Positions 44,161 through 55,969 of a stretch of 64,000 bases of DNA are shown piece after piece. Numbering within the stretch: the first letter of the stretch is position 1; each line of letters starts with the position of its first letter. The notes below the pieces were generated by a model. It ran no database searches and was not told where the DNA came from. It saw only the letters and a list, made by a program, of their open reading frames with translations. The stretch comes from Pisolithus tinctorius. Lineage: Eukaryota; Basidiomycota; Agaricomycetes; Boletales; Pisolithaceae. The translations under genes and the position numbers were made by a program. The stretch lies in assembly GCA_024663395.1 (NCBI GenBank), contig JANFAH010000051.1, positions 310,001 through 374,000 of the forward strand, given 5' to 3'.

Positions 44161-45555
44161 ACTCAAAACTATGTAATCAAAACTTAAAGTCAAAAAACTG
44201 ACTGCATGACATGTCATTTTCAAATGGCTGCTATTCTATCAATTCCCATCCAAATCACTTGATTCATGGACCAATAGAAAGCCAAGAGTAAGTACCCTAT
44301 TTCATACAATCATGGTTTAGGGCTAGGGTTAGGGGTTATTGTGTTTAGTCATAACTAATGTAAAACATACAAACATGCAGTCAGTTTTTTGAGCCACTGT
44401 ATCTTCTGTCTCTGGCATCATAACAAGCTGAACAAACAGAAGGCAAGGATCCATGCCCACTCCATGGCTCAAGACTGTACAAAATCTCCTAAGTTCTTTG
44501 AACTCTGACCAACTGTGTCTCTGCAGTCATCCAACTATGATAAACCACAGACTGGTACTTGATACCTCCTATGATTCAAACTGAACCCCCCACCACTCCC
44601 ATATCAAGGCAAATCAGCAATTATAAGCCCTCTGGATATTTCCCATGTAATATTCAGCCTTCATCACCCCTTTCAAGTGGTCCTCGACCCTCATCTCCCC
44701 CTCCTTTGAGCACTCTCCCATCATCACCTGGCAGCCACAAAGATGTTTCTGATGGTACTTTTTCTCCAGAGAGGGCTGCCTTGGATATTGCAGAAATTTC
44801 AAAGATTGTGCACAGAAAGTTTTTACCCTATCCTAGGCCAAACATTGAGCAAGCTTTGGAGCTGTGCTTCACAAGGAATTCTCTGAGAGGTGGAGCTGGA
44901 GTTAATATTGGCCTGAATGATGCTAGAAGAGTACCACTCCTCTATGTGCCCTAACATCATGGAAGGCTAATCCATCACTTCACAGGGAATGCACCTCTTT
45001 CACAATGGTATTAGGCACCTTTCTGATGTGGTGCTAAAAGAGGCAGTCTTGATGAAACATGCAGGTCATGAGACTAGATGTTATTGAGCACTGGCCTCAG
45101 CTTGGGAACTCAAGGAAGCTGAACACTATGGCAGGCTTATGAAGCATATCTACCAAGAAGACCAGAGTATGGTGATTCTTTGGCAGGCAAAGCTGGTGAG
45201 GTGAATCTAGAATGTGCAGTGGAAATGGACAATATCAAAAGTCTCATAGCCTTCAACCATGAGGTGTACTGTACAATGAAGAGGTCATGACCTTGGATAC
45301 CACAGATATGCAACTCAACCAACTATCTGAGGCAGAAATGAGCAGTAGGTGAGTCTCATGCATTATATATATATAGTAACTGACTGCTGGCTGCAGCTCC
45401 ATTGTTTACCTGTTCAAAGCTATTCTCATGTATTTGCTTTTTGAATTGTATTGTTGCACACATTTCATCTGGTTATATCAGTCAACCCTTGTGATTGCCA
45501 CAGCCCACTGAATCTCTCCCCCCCCTACCCTCTCTGCCACCATCCTATGGATCCA

Positions 45556-46040
45556 GGATTTGATGGTGGGGCAAGTAATCTAATACATAGCAAATCCTCA
45601 CTAACACACATTGACTACAGGGGTGTAGTGTGATGGGTGATGGAATGATGTTTGGCCAACCTCTCTTGGGCCCCTCAAGTGACCAAAGTCATTGTTTCCC
45701 CTTCCCCTTCCCTGTCTCTGATCTCCCAACAAACACAGGATTTGATAACTGGGCAAGTAATTGGATATGTATTGAACCCAAACTGACAAACATCAACTAC
45801 AGGACTATAGTGTGATGGGTGATGAGGTTATGATCACCCAATCTCACTCAGGCCCCTCAAGCAGCCAAGGCTATGGATTCCCAATCCTCCTTCCCAATTT
45901 CCCAACTGACACAGGATTTGACAATAGGGCAAGTAATCATATTGTATATGTATTCAAACACTAGCTCACAGACATCAACTACAGGAATGTAATGCAATGG
46001 GCAATGTGATTACAATCAGCCAACAACATCCAAGTCTCTC
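45556..46040 (+). repeat. Degenerate tandem repeat, about 180-bp period, three copies
   Basis: GGATTTGA followed by GGGCAAGTAAT recurs at 45556, 45738 and 45914. Each is followed by CATCAACTACAGG-like and GTGATGGG-like words. Confidence 0.8.
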
Positions 46041-47589
46041 AGGCATGACATAGCTGTGTCTCAACAATCATGCCCTGGCACAATTCCATCAACCTATGCC
46101 CACATCACCTGCTATGCAATCCCAGCCCATCATGGAATTCTGCAAGCTCTGACAGCATACTGAATACCCATGTCACCCTGACCTTCTATTCTCTGGTGAA
46201 CTATCTGTGCCATGTGACACATCCTTAACTATGAATGACTATGTAGCTGCTCACATTCCAATTAGGTTGAGCCACCCTGGAGAGGCTACCAGAGGGGAGG
46301 CATTTGATTGTATTTGTATTGTACCAGATACATGGCAAGCTGCTTGGAAGGCAGCTAAGGCATCATGACCTGTCCATCTACCCCCAGTCCAAGCTCTAAT
46401 GCTAGCCACCAATCCTCCTACCAACATGATGACTGCACCTGTTGCAACCCAAGCTCCCACTGTCAGAAGCAACACAATCCCTGAGTTTGCCATCAAAAAC
46501 ATGAAGGAGGAGGCCTGAAGCTGTATCCACCATTACTTTGTTATGATGCAGCCACTGCTGTCAAGTGCTGATGCAGAGTTCATTGAGCAGCTAGCTGTGG
46601 AGCTCACAGGAAGGTTTCTTGACAACTCAAGTCATAAATTCCTTTCTTTTATTAATGGTTAACAAGTCTAAATTGCATCATATTGCAGGTATCTGGCTTG
46701 AGAGCAAACACAACAAAGATAAATTTTGTGCTGCTGCTAAACACACTCTGAACAAGGTTATGACAACATTCAAGACTGTTGCCTGGATCACAATCAAGGA
46801 TGCTTACAGCCTGAGGATTCCAATCAGTGTGCAACATCCAATCAGCACAGTCTGGTGCCCAGCAATTGACCAGCTCCTTGACAAGTGGACTTTTGCAGAT
46901 GCCACAATCACAGGATACCTCACTCAACCAATTGGAATTCATTGCAGCACTGACCTTGGATATAGCTTCCAACAGGGCAAACATTGTGTGCTGCTTTCCA
47001 CCACCCTGCCATGAGTACAATAATCCACAAGATGATCTACTCTCTCCAAGGGAAGCTATCAAATGCTATCCCACCCAATACAAGAAATATTGATTGTCTT
47101 ATCGCATTCACTGTCACCATCATCCAATGGGCTCTTGTTGCTCTCAAAAGGGGTTGAGAACCAGAGTTTGAGGTGGACATCTATGAACTGCACTACCTTG
47201 ATGCACAGCAGTGCATTCAGACTGTAAGGGGGGATCTGGATCTGTCAACACACTTCAAGAAACTTACTTTAGACATCATTTGGTGTGGACAAGAACCACT
47301 CACACATTATGTTGACCCAGCCTTGTAGAATACAATTTCCTGATTGATGGTGTATTTGAGTTGATAATCTCAACTAAAGGCTGATAATCTCAGATAATTT
47401 CATCAGAACCTTGATAAGACAGCAACCAGACTGCACCAGTGCATGCCATAATACCAGCTACACAAATTTAAGACCTTACCAAACAGAGGCATCCATACAC
47501 TGCTCATCCCCTCAGGTAATTTTGCAGATGTACCTTGTGCCAGCTTTTCCTAAGGCACATACTGAAGGGTGCAAAGACAAAGAGGGGTA

Positions 47590-47880
47590 GCATCAGGTTC
47601 ACCCATGTTCAGACCAACCAAATCAATTCCACCCTAACCAACATGGAGATGCACTGAACTTGACAGAGGCCACACATATGTAAACCTCTGATCAGAACCA
47701 CTGATAACCCATTCAGGGGTGGCAAGTAATAGTAAGTGTGCTCCCTGAGCCTGCCATTGAGAAATGTACACAATGGTAATCCAAACAGTCTTACTCTGAT
47801 CTATCATTGATGCAACCAAACTTGATTTTGCTGTGCATGCAGGTTGCCTCTTCCCAAAAAATTGCAATAGAAAATGCAGG
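47590..47880 (+). pseudogene. Copy of the F-box downstream module inside the CpG-void block
   Basis: Aligns to about 40990-41230: CATTGAGAAATGTACACAAT here against CATTGAGGAATGTACGCAAT there, and AACCAAACTTGAT in both. CpG sites of the older copies appear as TG or CA. Confidence 0.75.
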
Positions 47881-48413
47881 CCCTCTGGCCTGTGTTCTGA
47901 GTTCCAAGTTGTATCAGGAAATGGAATCTATCCCAAAAGTGACTGGTGGGCAAAATTAAAGATCTATCATGGCAGAAACCATGTTCCATGCCTGGACATG
48001 AATTCACCCAATACAATATTGGGAGTGTACCACATCTTTTATGTAAGTACTCAAAGCAAAAAGTCAAATTACTCCACCAGATTTTTTTTTTTCCATTGCA
48101 GTAGAGTGGGCTGAGGAGCTTGCATATGGCATCAGTAAATGCAATGGGAAATAATTGGCTGACTGCATCCTCCGAAGTGCGGGTATACTGAGTAGTATGG
48201 ATACCCTGAAGTAAGCTATATGTAGTGACTGCTGCGCCGCAGAAGAAGTTCGATCACAAGTGCCTCGAGACAGGGGAGGCTTACCGTAATTTGAAGATCA
48301 GCGGAACACCGAATGGATCGCACAGCCACTATACCAAACACAATCAAACACATTTCCAGGCTGCTCTCCAATTTGTAGAGTGTTATTGCGCTAACGCGTG
48401 GAATGTGACGAAC

Positions 48414-50578
48414 ATGACGGCTACAGTCCCATTACTTCTTCCACCAACCTCAATTCCACGTCCCCCGCCTTGGGAACACGAATGGACGCCAAAAAGATAC
48501 CTGACCGGTCCACAACCACCGCCGGTTGACGATGCACGAATACTCGAACAAGAGATGGCTACAGCCCGACAGTTAGCAGATGGAAAGGCTGTTAAGAAAA
48601 CAAGACCCCGTCGGACGGTGGACTACAATGGCGGAATGGGCAGATGGGCTCTGGTAAGTCACAAGAGGTTCAGGTTGGTTTACAGCAATAAATGAAATGT
48701 CGTGTTTCACTGCAGTTGCGAAAACACCGCCCAAATCCGAGCTATGTACCGTGTATGAGACCTGCTCCACCGTACATAATAGATGTAGGGATTGTCTTCA
48801 ACAGTGGTAGCTCCGTGGATACTGAATGGATGATGATATTGTTTAGCTTCTTCCTCCTGTTGCGTATCCAAGTAACTCTTCGACCTCTCTGTGCACCAAG
48901 TTTATCCATACGTCCACAAATAAAATACGTTGTCCAGTCAACGTCGTGACGGTCCGTGTCCGAGGTATTCTGGTTTGACAGACAGCCTGATGATCTGCCT
49001 TTTACAACCCCCTTTCCAGTGGACACCGGAAGGAAGGCGTGTATTGACCGGCTCGACAAGCGGAGAATTCACACTTTGGAATGGCTTGACGTTCAACTTT
49101 GAGACAATTCTGCAAGCCCATGATTCTGCCATTCGCGCATTCCAATTCACGCATTCCGGAGCATATTTGGCGTCGGCCGACCAGAGCGGAATCATAAAAT
49201 ATTTTCAGCCCAACATGAATAACTTGAATGCGTGGCAAGGACACCGTGAAGCCATCCGTGGCCTTAGTTTCAGTCCGAACGATGGACGGTTTGCGACTGC
49301 AAGCGACGACTCTACCATCCGTATATGGTCTTTCGAGGAGAGCAGAGAAGAGCGCGTTCTCACAGGTTCGAAGTTATGTCCTGCATCACAATTTCTGATG
49401 ATGGAACACAAAAACAGGACATGGGTGGGATGTAAAATGTGTCGAGTGGCATCCGACCAAGGGCCTTCTTGTATCGGGAAGCAAAGACAACTTAATAAAG
49501 TTCTGGGATCCTCGCACTGGAACGATACTCTCAACACTGTAGGTTTTTTTGTCGTTCAGTTTAAATTATGCAACTCACATTTTGGTTAGCCATCAGCACA
49601 AGAACACCATTCAGGCCCTTGCATGGTCTCCTAACGGTAATCTCGTTGCCAGCGCGTCTCGTGACCAAACTGTGCGCGTCTTTGATATTCGTGCCATGAA
49701 AGAACTTCGCGTCCTTAAAGGCCATAAAAAAGAAGTGTGCTGTACGTGTAGTTCATTTCCTCGTCAACGCCCTAGTTAATTTCATACATTTCCGGCTACA
49801 TACAGCTGTCACCTTGGCATCCCATCCATCCAATCCTTGTGTCTGGTGGTTCAGAGGGCGCCGTTCTGCACTGGGACCTCTCAGGGCCTGAGCCTTCCTC
49901 CTCAAGCACATCTCCTTTCTCATTCACAACACACGGACCGCGTGCGACACTCTCACAGGCACACGATTCCAACGTGTGGTGTCTCACCTTCCACCCGCTC
50001 GGTCACTATCCTCGTAACGGCCTCCAACGACCACACGACACGATTCTGGTCGAGGGAACGCCCGGGAGACGCCACGTCAGTGTTCTCAGGGTGGAGGTGA
50101 GAAGCCCCCTGAAGTGGTGGATATGAGTGGACAGGAAGAAGACGAAGAGGTCATGGTGCCTGGATTCAGCTATGGTGGCGGCACGGGTGCCAGTGGGCTT
50201 GGGAACGGTTTCGCTGCCGCTGGAGGTAGTGGGACGGCGAAATGGTGGGGCAACGACACAGATGGAGTGGGATATTCGACTACGAATGGTAACCCACCGT
50301 TTGGACCCTCGTCAGATGCCCGTGTGCCGTTTTCGGGTGACGACGGCATGAACTCGGATGATTTTATACCTGGGCTTGGAGCAGCTGAACACCTCAATGT
50401 AGCATCTCCCAGCATACCAAGTCCTACAGGTGCGACGAGGCCAGGTGGGGCATTTCCGACTCAGGAGGATACGTGGTCAGGAGCAGGGGGAAGTGGTCGG
50501 GGTGATGACGGATGGACCGGAAGGAGAGGGGGGTATTACGGAGGACGTGGAGGCCCTCGCAGGGGAGGCAGGCATTAA
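48414..50578 (+). CDS. PFS2: Polyadenylation factor subunit 2 (WD40 protein, WDR33/PFS2)
   Basis: PFS2 is the WD40 subunit of the cleavage and polyadenylation factor that takes part in poly(A)-signal recognition. Family signatures: [46 protein letters not shown] and after an intron [22 protein letters not shown] repeats follow: [76 protein letters not shown] and [15 protein letters not shown]. The C-terminal tail is Gly/Arg-rich ([19 protein letters not shown]). Exons are separated by short introns. The first WD repeats read cleanly. Frame changes occur around 49430, 49840-50020 and near 50090. I chose the ATG at 48414 as the first Met of the conserved Pro-rich start ([20 protein letters not shown]). 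It begins 240 bp after the edge of the CpG-void block. Confidence 0.92.
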
Positions 50579-51044
50579 TGGTAGACAAATGTATCCATAT
50601 CATCGCAGTTTGCGGATGAAATTCGAGCTTGTACTTGCAAATATCCCACAATTTGCAATGGTCGCCCCGAGGGGTTGAAAGCCATGATGATAAAGAACAC
50701 TGGTCCTAGATGTACATCCTGCAAGATGGATAACTAATATCGATACGAGACTAGACATTGAGACCAGAGGAAAGGACGTGTAATAGAAAAAAAAAAATAT
50801 GAAGAGCAAAGAAGTGAGGATGCGGCTCGGTATGCATGCACTATATAACGTGTAGAGTGCGCGAAATCGGGATCATATCATCAGGGTAGACGGGCCCTGA
50901 GAGCATTACGTCCTATGGGAACGCCGGGAGCGGGAGTGGGTGGTTTAGTGTCGGGTAAATGATGACAGGGAAGAAAATGAGGAAAATGAGTCTACTCGGT
51001 CTTCGTCGCCGTGACCAAAATGCAGGGCGACTCAAGAATCTTGC
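50579..51044. other. Intergenic, convergent 3' ends of PFS2 and the CBM21 gene
   Basis: Contains an A9-10 tract near 50788 and no other visible feature. Confidence 0.5.
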
Positions 51045-53369
51045 CTACCCCGCAATGGATGTCATCGACGGGCCAGTTGGAGTCACGGTCCCGCTTGGCT
51101 GGGTAGGGCTAAAGGTCGCCAAGTCCCGGATATGAGGAGAAAACGTATGGCTAGGGGGTGACTGCGAGAGTATATACTGTTCGAAGGTTATCGTAGGGGA
51201 AGTGCGTGGATATATACTGGTCGAGTCTTCGAGTAGCGAGTCTGTCCCGGTATAGAAACAGTACCTATACAAAAAAAAAACATTAGTGTCGACATGAAGG
51301 GATGATGAACAAAAACATACTGGTTAACAAATTGCTTGTAGGCATCATCCGGCGATGCACCTGAGCCATCTTCATGGGTAGTGTCCAGCCCAGCAGATGG
51401 GTCCGTCGGCGAGACCTCGGCAGACCCTGTCTCCTCATCTTCCTGCGTGTCCTGAGAACCCGCATGATCCATGGACAGTGAATTCTCCGCAAACGAATAC
51501 GAATACAGCGGCGGAAGACCTTGGTTCAGCCCATCCAAGGGCCCAGTGTGGGGAGACGAGCCAGCCGGGGTCTTCTTTACAGTCGGGGAACTGGGCATGG
51601 CGTGGTCCACATACCCTCGCGTATGATTCCTTTTACGTCCATCTGGGCGGTGGGGTCGACCAGACAGATTAGTACCAGAAGCCGAATGGCCAGTCTCGGT
51701 GGTATCAGCCACACGAGGTAACGAAGGGGTCTCTTTACACATGACCAGAGGCGACGACGAGGGTGTGCACGGAGGTTGCGCTTCCGAGGAGTCCGAAGAT
51801 TCCTCTTGCTTAGTTTCGTTATCAATCACGCTTCTTTCCATTGGGCTGGGGTTATGGGGAGGGGGGGATCCCGCAGCGGGGTATGTATGGTTTCTTGTAT
51901 GGCGAAGTGTGGGGCGCAACTTCCACTTGGTCGCCGAACCAAAATCGTATCGTTGCGACAGCGACTTTAGCGAGGGTAACGGTGGAGAGGTGGGACTGGC
52001 GCTGAAAGACGCCTGTGTCCGTGAAGCTGACGCAGCACTGGGTGCTGCCTTCGTTCTTGCGACTTCCTCGAGGCGCATTTTTAAGTCCTTCATCGACACG
52101 TCGCTTGCATTACCCGCAACCCCACTGCGCCGGTCAGATAGCGGGACTGGATTAGCAACGAACTTGACATGATAGTTCTGACCCCAGTTGTTATCCCAAA
52201 ACTCTTTACCCCCGGTCACATACCGCAACGCCATAAAAAGGGACTTTTCTTCGATCCGGTTCCATATGTCGTGTAGGCGAATAAAAAATGTGAAGATATC
52301 AAACGCGCCATCTTCAACCGATTTCTCGTAACGCGCGGCCACCTCGCTCGTCGTCTGCCACCAATCCGTTGTGAATCGCGCGGCCAGCCACTTCTCGTAG
52401 GCAATATTGCGGACCCGTACTCTGCCAAGAAGAGTCCGCTGATCTTCCAAAAGGGTAAGCTCTTGCAGCGCCACATCGTCGTTTTTCCTTGGCGTAGGAG
52501 ACATATTACGAATGCTCATCTGAACCTGTTTCTGTGCCTTGGGAGGATCGCCATAGATAAAAGATGGAAAGTCGTCCGTGCCACTAGTATCGCTATTCGG
52601 GCTACCATCCCGCGAAACTGCCAGGGGCTTCTGCTCCGCTAAGAACAGCTTGACGTGTTCTAGTTTAGAGTCGAAGTGCACAGCTTTTGTCGCTGTCGGA
52701 GTCGCTGGTGCACTTTTAGCGGAGGCACCACCTGTCACCACGGAGAGCTGCGGGCGTCGTTTAAGCGACGGCTTCACTAGCTCACCAGATTTTTTGCGTA
52801 TGGTACGAGTTTCTGACGGGGGAATAGAGGGAGGAGTCGCTACAAGTGTGTCCACCTTCACCGGCTCGGAAACGTGACGGGCATGCTTTGGAGCCGGCTC
52901 GTCCAAGGCACACTTCTCTACCCTGATCCGTAAGGATGTGTCATCATCAGACACATCACGTGACGGGCTGTCGGGACCGCTGTCCTTCACCCTGATGCTT
53001 GCCGCCTCCGTAGAAACTTGCGCGCGCGCATGTCGAGAGAGAGAATGTTTCGAGAATGGAATGATAGTGGGATACATTCCATCAGAAGACTGTGGATGAC
53101 GAACTTGAATCTGACTCATAGCAAGGAGGTAACGGGGGATTCGTGGAGGGATTCGTGGAGGGATTCGCGGAGGTCAAAGAGCTAGGTTCTCGCATCCGCG
53201 AAAGGTGCGAATCAGAATAAGAATGGCCATGACCGTTGGGAGAAGACCGCGGTCGACGGGGTATGTGAGGAAGGGGTCGACCTGCTGTGTTAGACGAGAG
53301 TGCGTAGGCGAACCCCTTGGAGGGAAATGGTATAACGGACGTGTCCGTCAAGCAGACTGTTGAACACAT
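51045..53369 (-). CDS. Glycogen-targeting PP1 regulatory subunit with CBM21 domain (Gac1/Pig-like)
   Basis: Brings protein phosphatase 1 to glycogen and glycogen synthase. The long Ser/Pro-rich N-terminal part contains a PP1-docking RVxF-type motif, KAVHF, just before DSKLEHVKLFLAEQKPL. The CBM21 carbohydrate-binding domain follows (LLGRVRVRNIAYEKWLAARF, TTDWWQTTSEVAARYEKS, FFIRLHDIWNRIEEKSLFMA, EFWDNNWGQNYHVKF). A disordered tail then leads through an intron (acceptor near 51274) to a final exon ending TPTGPSMTSIAG. The main exon is open over more than 600 codons. The 5' exon (MCSTVCLTDTSVIPFPSKGF...) is in a different frame from the main part around 53085-53119, through a splice or an indel. 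With it the start is at 53369; without it, at 53119. Confidence 0.8.
53137..53172 (+). repeat. Short tandem repeat, 14-bp unit x about 2.5
   Basis: GGATTCGTGGAGGG repeated with one change. It encodes the PSTNPSTNP repeat in the N-terminal part of the CBM21 protein. Confidence 0.8.
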
Positions 53370-55969
53370 CCTTCTCTCGCAATCAGCACTCGGTTGGAAC
53401 CTGGTGAGTGGAATGCGTGACCAATATACTGTCAACAAATTGTAAGTTGATTGGAAACCGAAATCTTCAGCACCAAAATTACGGACCTGATCGATCCACC
53501 TGGTTTAAAGCAAGGTGGAAAGGGACATAGACAGAGGTAAAAAGTATGTACTTTTCAACGGAGGATACTATTAAAAAAGCCTGACGTCAGAAATTAGTAA
53601 GTGGCTGGCACGTGTGGAATACTAGAGAGATTGTGCGCTCACCGGACGGGGGAAAGATGATGAGGGACAATTAAGATATGAGCCAATGCAGAGGATATGA
53701 TGCCAATGTCAGACAGTCGGCCCAGGTAAACAAGTGCGTGAGATGGTCAGAAAAGCGGTCGCCGCCGATGCCTGAGGGTCGTGAAGAGCCGTCCGGATAA
53801 AGAGCGTGGTTGGTCGTGCCGTGCTCGCTAACGGGGTGGAGTGAGAGCGAGCGACTTAGACAGTGGTAGTCGTCGTCAAAAGACGGTTGTCTTTTCTTTT
53901 TTCTACGGGGGATGGAGCGGTTTTGAAATTCAGCCCGATCGACCTTTGCAATCAAATCTCGCCGCCACACGTGCGTCCCGTTTATTATTTATGGCAAGGG
54001 CTGTCACGAACTTAGGGTTACGATACATTTTATGTGGTTTCTTATCATTTCTCAGGATGGGCTATCATTCGCGAGCGCCTGGTTTACATCGAACTCAGCA
54101 ACTATCAAAATGATAACGATAGCACAAACCTATCGAGACTGCGGGCGCGGCGAGGCATTTGAAAATGACCATTACAGGAAAGCAAACCACAAAAGACTCC
54201 ACTCCAGCTCCAGCCTGGGCCTTTTGGTATCGGAGTTGCTCTGGATGTGGTCGATTCTCAGGGAGCCTGGAAAGGTTTGGCAGTGCTATCGTGGTGATTG
54301 ACACCGCTATGTCTTCTGGAATATCGGTCCACAGATGAGCCTGCAGCGCATGGATATGATGTCCCTGGATCCAGATCGAGGACGAGGTGAGACCTGCCCA
54401 GCAACACATGCCATCGTTTCCCAGCATCCGAATCCTTCTGTCAAGCCAATTTGCTTTGTCGGCGCCAATTTGGTTGACAGGAATAATCTCAGGATCTGGT
54501 TATTTGTTGTCTTCGCCATGTTAGCCACCAAAACGTTTGCCGCTGCATAGCTTGTTTGTCTTTACCTGTCTTTACCTTGTCGAACGGTATTCCATCAGGT
54601 CACACGTGTGATCGATAAGGCCTTCGCGCTTACGAGGTTTCCTCATCTTCTGGGAATGAACTTCTGAACTTACCTATGTGGTCGGCAACTTACGCCAACA
54701 CGGGCTGCGGCAAGTGTTGCCGGGAAGATTTCAATGTCACATCAGCCTGTGTAGCGCACCGATCATCCGATGGCGGCGCGCAGATTGCGCACTCCTAAGT
54801 ACACACCTGTACACACACGCACTGCCAGGTTTTGTGTGTCCACCGCAACATGTCATCCTGGCATGTCAGAGGACTCTCAGGACGGCTGACACTTCTTACA
54901 GGGTGGATATATTACGACCGGAGTTCGTAGGCGTTAAGTAGGCGACCTTCGATGAGTCTGGGATCTCCGACTCGGTAGTCGCTCTTCCGTTTCGTGTTCT
55001 TCCCTCCCATCAATTCCCCCTCGCAGTCGTTGTGTACGTCCTCAGCTTCTATCGTCCTGCACCCCTTTCTAATAGTGGGCGCGCTTTTCATCCGCCATAT
55101 TGGCCTGAGAATCTTACGCCATCTAGCGCATTCCGGTCCGACTGTTCTGCCCTGTCTCGGTGCACTCCGAAATGTACCGCCGCACCCTTCGCACTCGTTG
55201 CGCACCCCTAAATACCACTACCATGTACTACCCTCCTTCCATCCGGTCCTAAAATTTTGCGTCTACGGTTCCGGTTCCGCACTTCCGCCCCTGCCCTGTG
55301 GCCTGGTATGTGCACTTCCGCGGTTCTTTCACATGTTCCTCTGCATTACGACCTACTACACGAGAAGAGTTTGTATCCGCGTCCTACGCCGTATGTTTGT
55401 GTGGGCTGGCGTGGTGGGAAATGATTTGATGCCGCTGTGATTTAATCTACGCCTCTTCACCCTTGAGAAGAGCCGACATAACTCCTCATAACTCCAGGGG
55501 TGCTATAGTGACCGCGCAAGTTTTAAGAATGACGTCTCCTGTCACATTTACCTTAGGGTGTACATACATACCTACATACGACGTCAGTGTGTTAACGCCA
55601 AAAAATAAATACATCTAACTTATTGACAAATGGGCGTTGTAACCCAATAATACCAATACCGGGCACCGACCTTTTGAATGTGATCATCATATGAAACATG
55701 ACCCGCTATCCTGGTCCCGGAGGCTGATTCAATATCGATGGGTCCACCGCTGAGAAAATGGAACCATGATATGTTTTTACCACTCATAATACCGTCATCT
55801 TACAGACTGGGACCATCGTTTATTAGTAAGAATGATCGGGCGAAGGCTCTTATCTGCATGCTGCTCAATTGCTTGAAGCTAAAGCTAATAGAAGTGAGTA
55901 ATTCTACTGTAATTCCCTGTATAGTTCCGCAGGGGTTTGGGATATCGCTTGTTAGTTTTTTTCCCCCTT
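53370..55969. other. Gene-poor region
   Basis: 2.6 kb without a convincing gene. The left part is the upstream region of the CBM21 gene. A minus-strand frame 54912-55205 (MRNECEGCGGTFRSAPRQGR...) looks protein-like with a CxxC but matches no family I know. An overlapping plus frame, 54994-55440, is hydrophobic and unconvincing. Confidence 0.4.

Larger units (their letters stand above)
42842..44399. mobile_element. Foldback element with TA target site (Tc1/mariner-like, non-autonomous)
   Basis: Two arms of about 561 bp (42842-43402 and 43839-44399) are nearly perfect reverse complements around a 436-bp centre. The termini read CAGTGGCTCAAAAAACTGAC and are flanked on both sides by TA (42840-42841 and 44400-44401). 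A CAGTGGC end with a TA duplication is typical of the Tc1/mariner superfamily. No transposase is present, so it must have been moved in trans. Confidence 0.8.
35590..47880 (+). repeat. Tandem segmental amplification: DUF6699 3' end + F-box gene + downstream module
   Basis: Three units. F-box starts at 36640, 39224 and about 42060 are 2.6-2.8 kb apart. Each is preceded by sequence from the 3' end or flank of DUF6699 B and followed by the same module (TTCCATTGAGGAATGTACGC, ACAACCAAACTTGATGCA). Units 1 and 2 are close. Unit 3 is strongly CpG-depleted and split by a roughly 5 kb insertion between about 42660 and 47590. Confidence 0.8.
42262..48172. other. CpG-void block 1
   Basis: Reading every line, I find only two CpG dinucleotides here (44685-44686 and 47103-47104), while GpC, CpA and TpG are common. 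CpG is frequent immediately right of 48173 and normal left of about 41500, with thinning in between. The block holds the F-box relic, a foldback DNA transposon, a 180-bp tandem repeat and unrecognised decayed sequence. Confidence 0.95.
44402..48413. other. Decayed repeat sequence, then PFS2 upstream region
   Basis: Frames such as 44559-44954 (Ser/Pro-rich, contains RPNIEQALELCFTR) and 46619-47014 (KWTFADATITGY) are open but match nothing I recognise. They probably derive from a dead element. 45556-46040 is a tandem repeat. 47590-47880 is a CpG-mutated copy of the F-box downstream module. From 48173 on CpG is normal, and this is presumably the PFS2 promoter. Confidence 0.5.

Noticed and set aside
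54912..55205. Minus-strand frame with CxxC and basic composition (MRNECEGCGGTFRSAPRQGR)
   Set aside because: Protein-like composition, but a single CxxC, no partner cysteines, no homologue recognised and an overlapping opposite frame.
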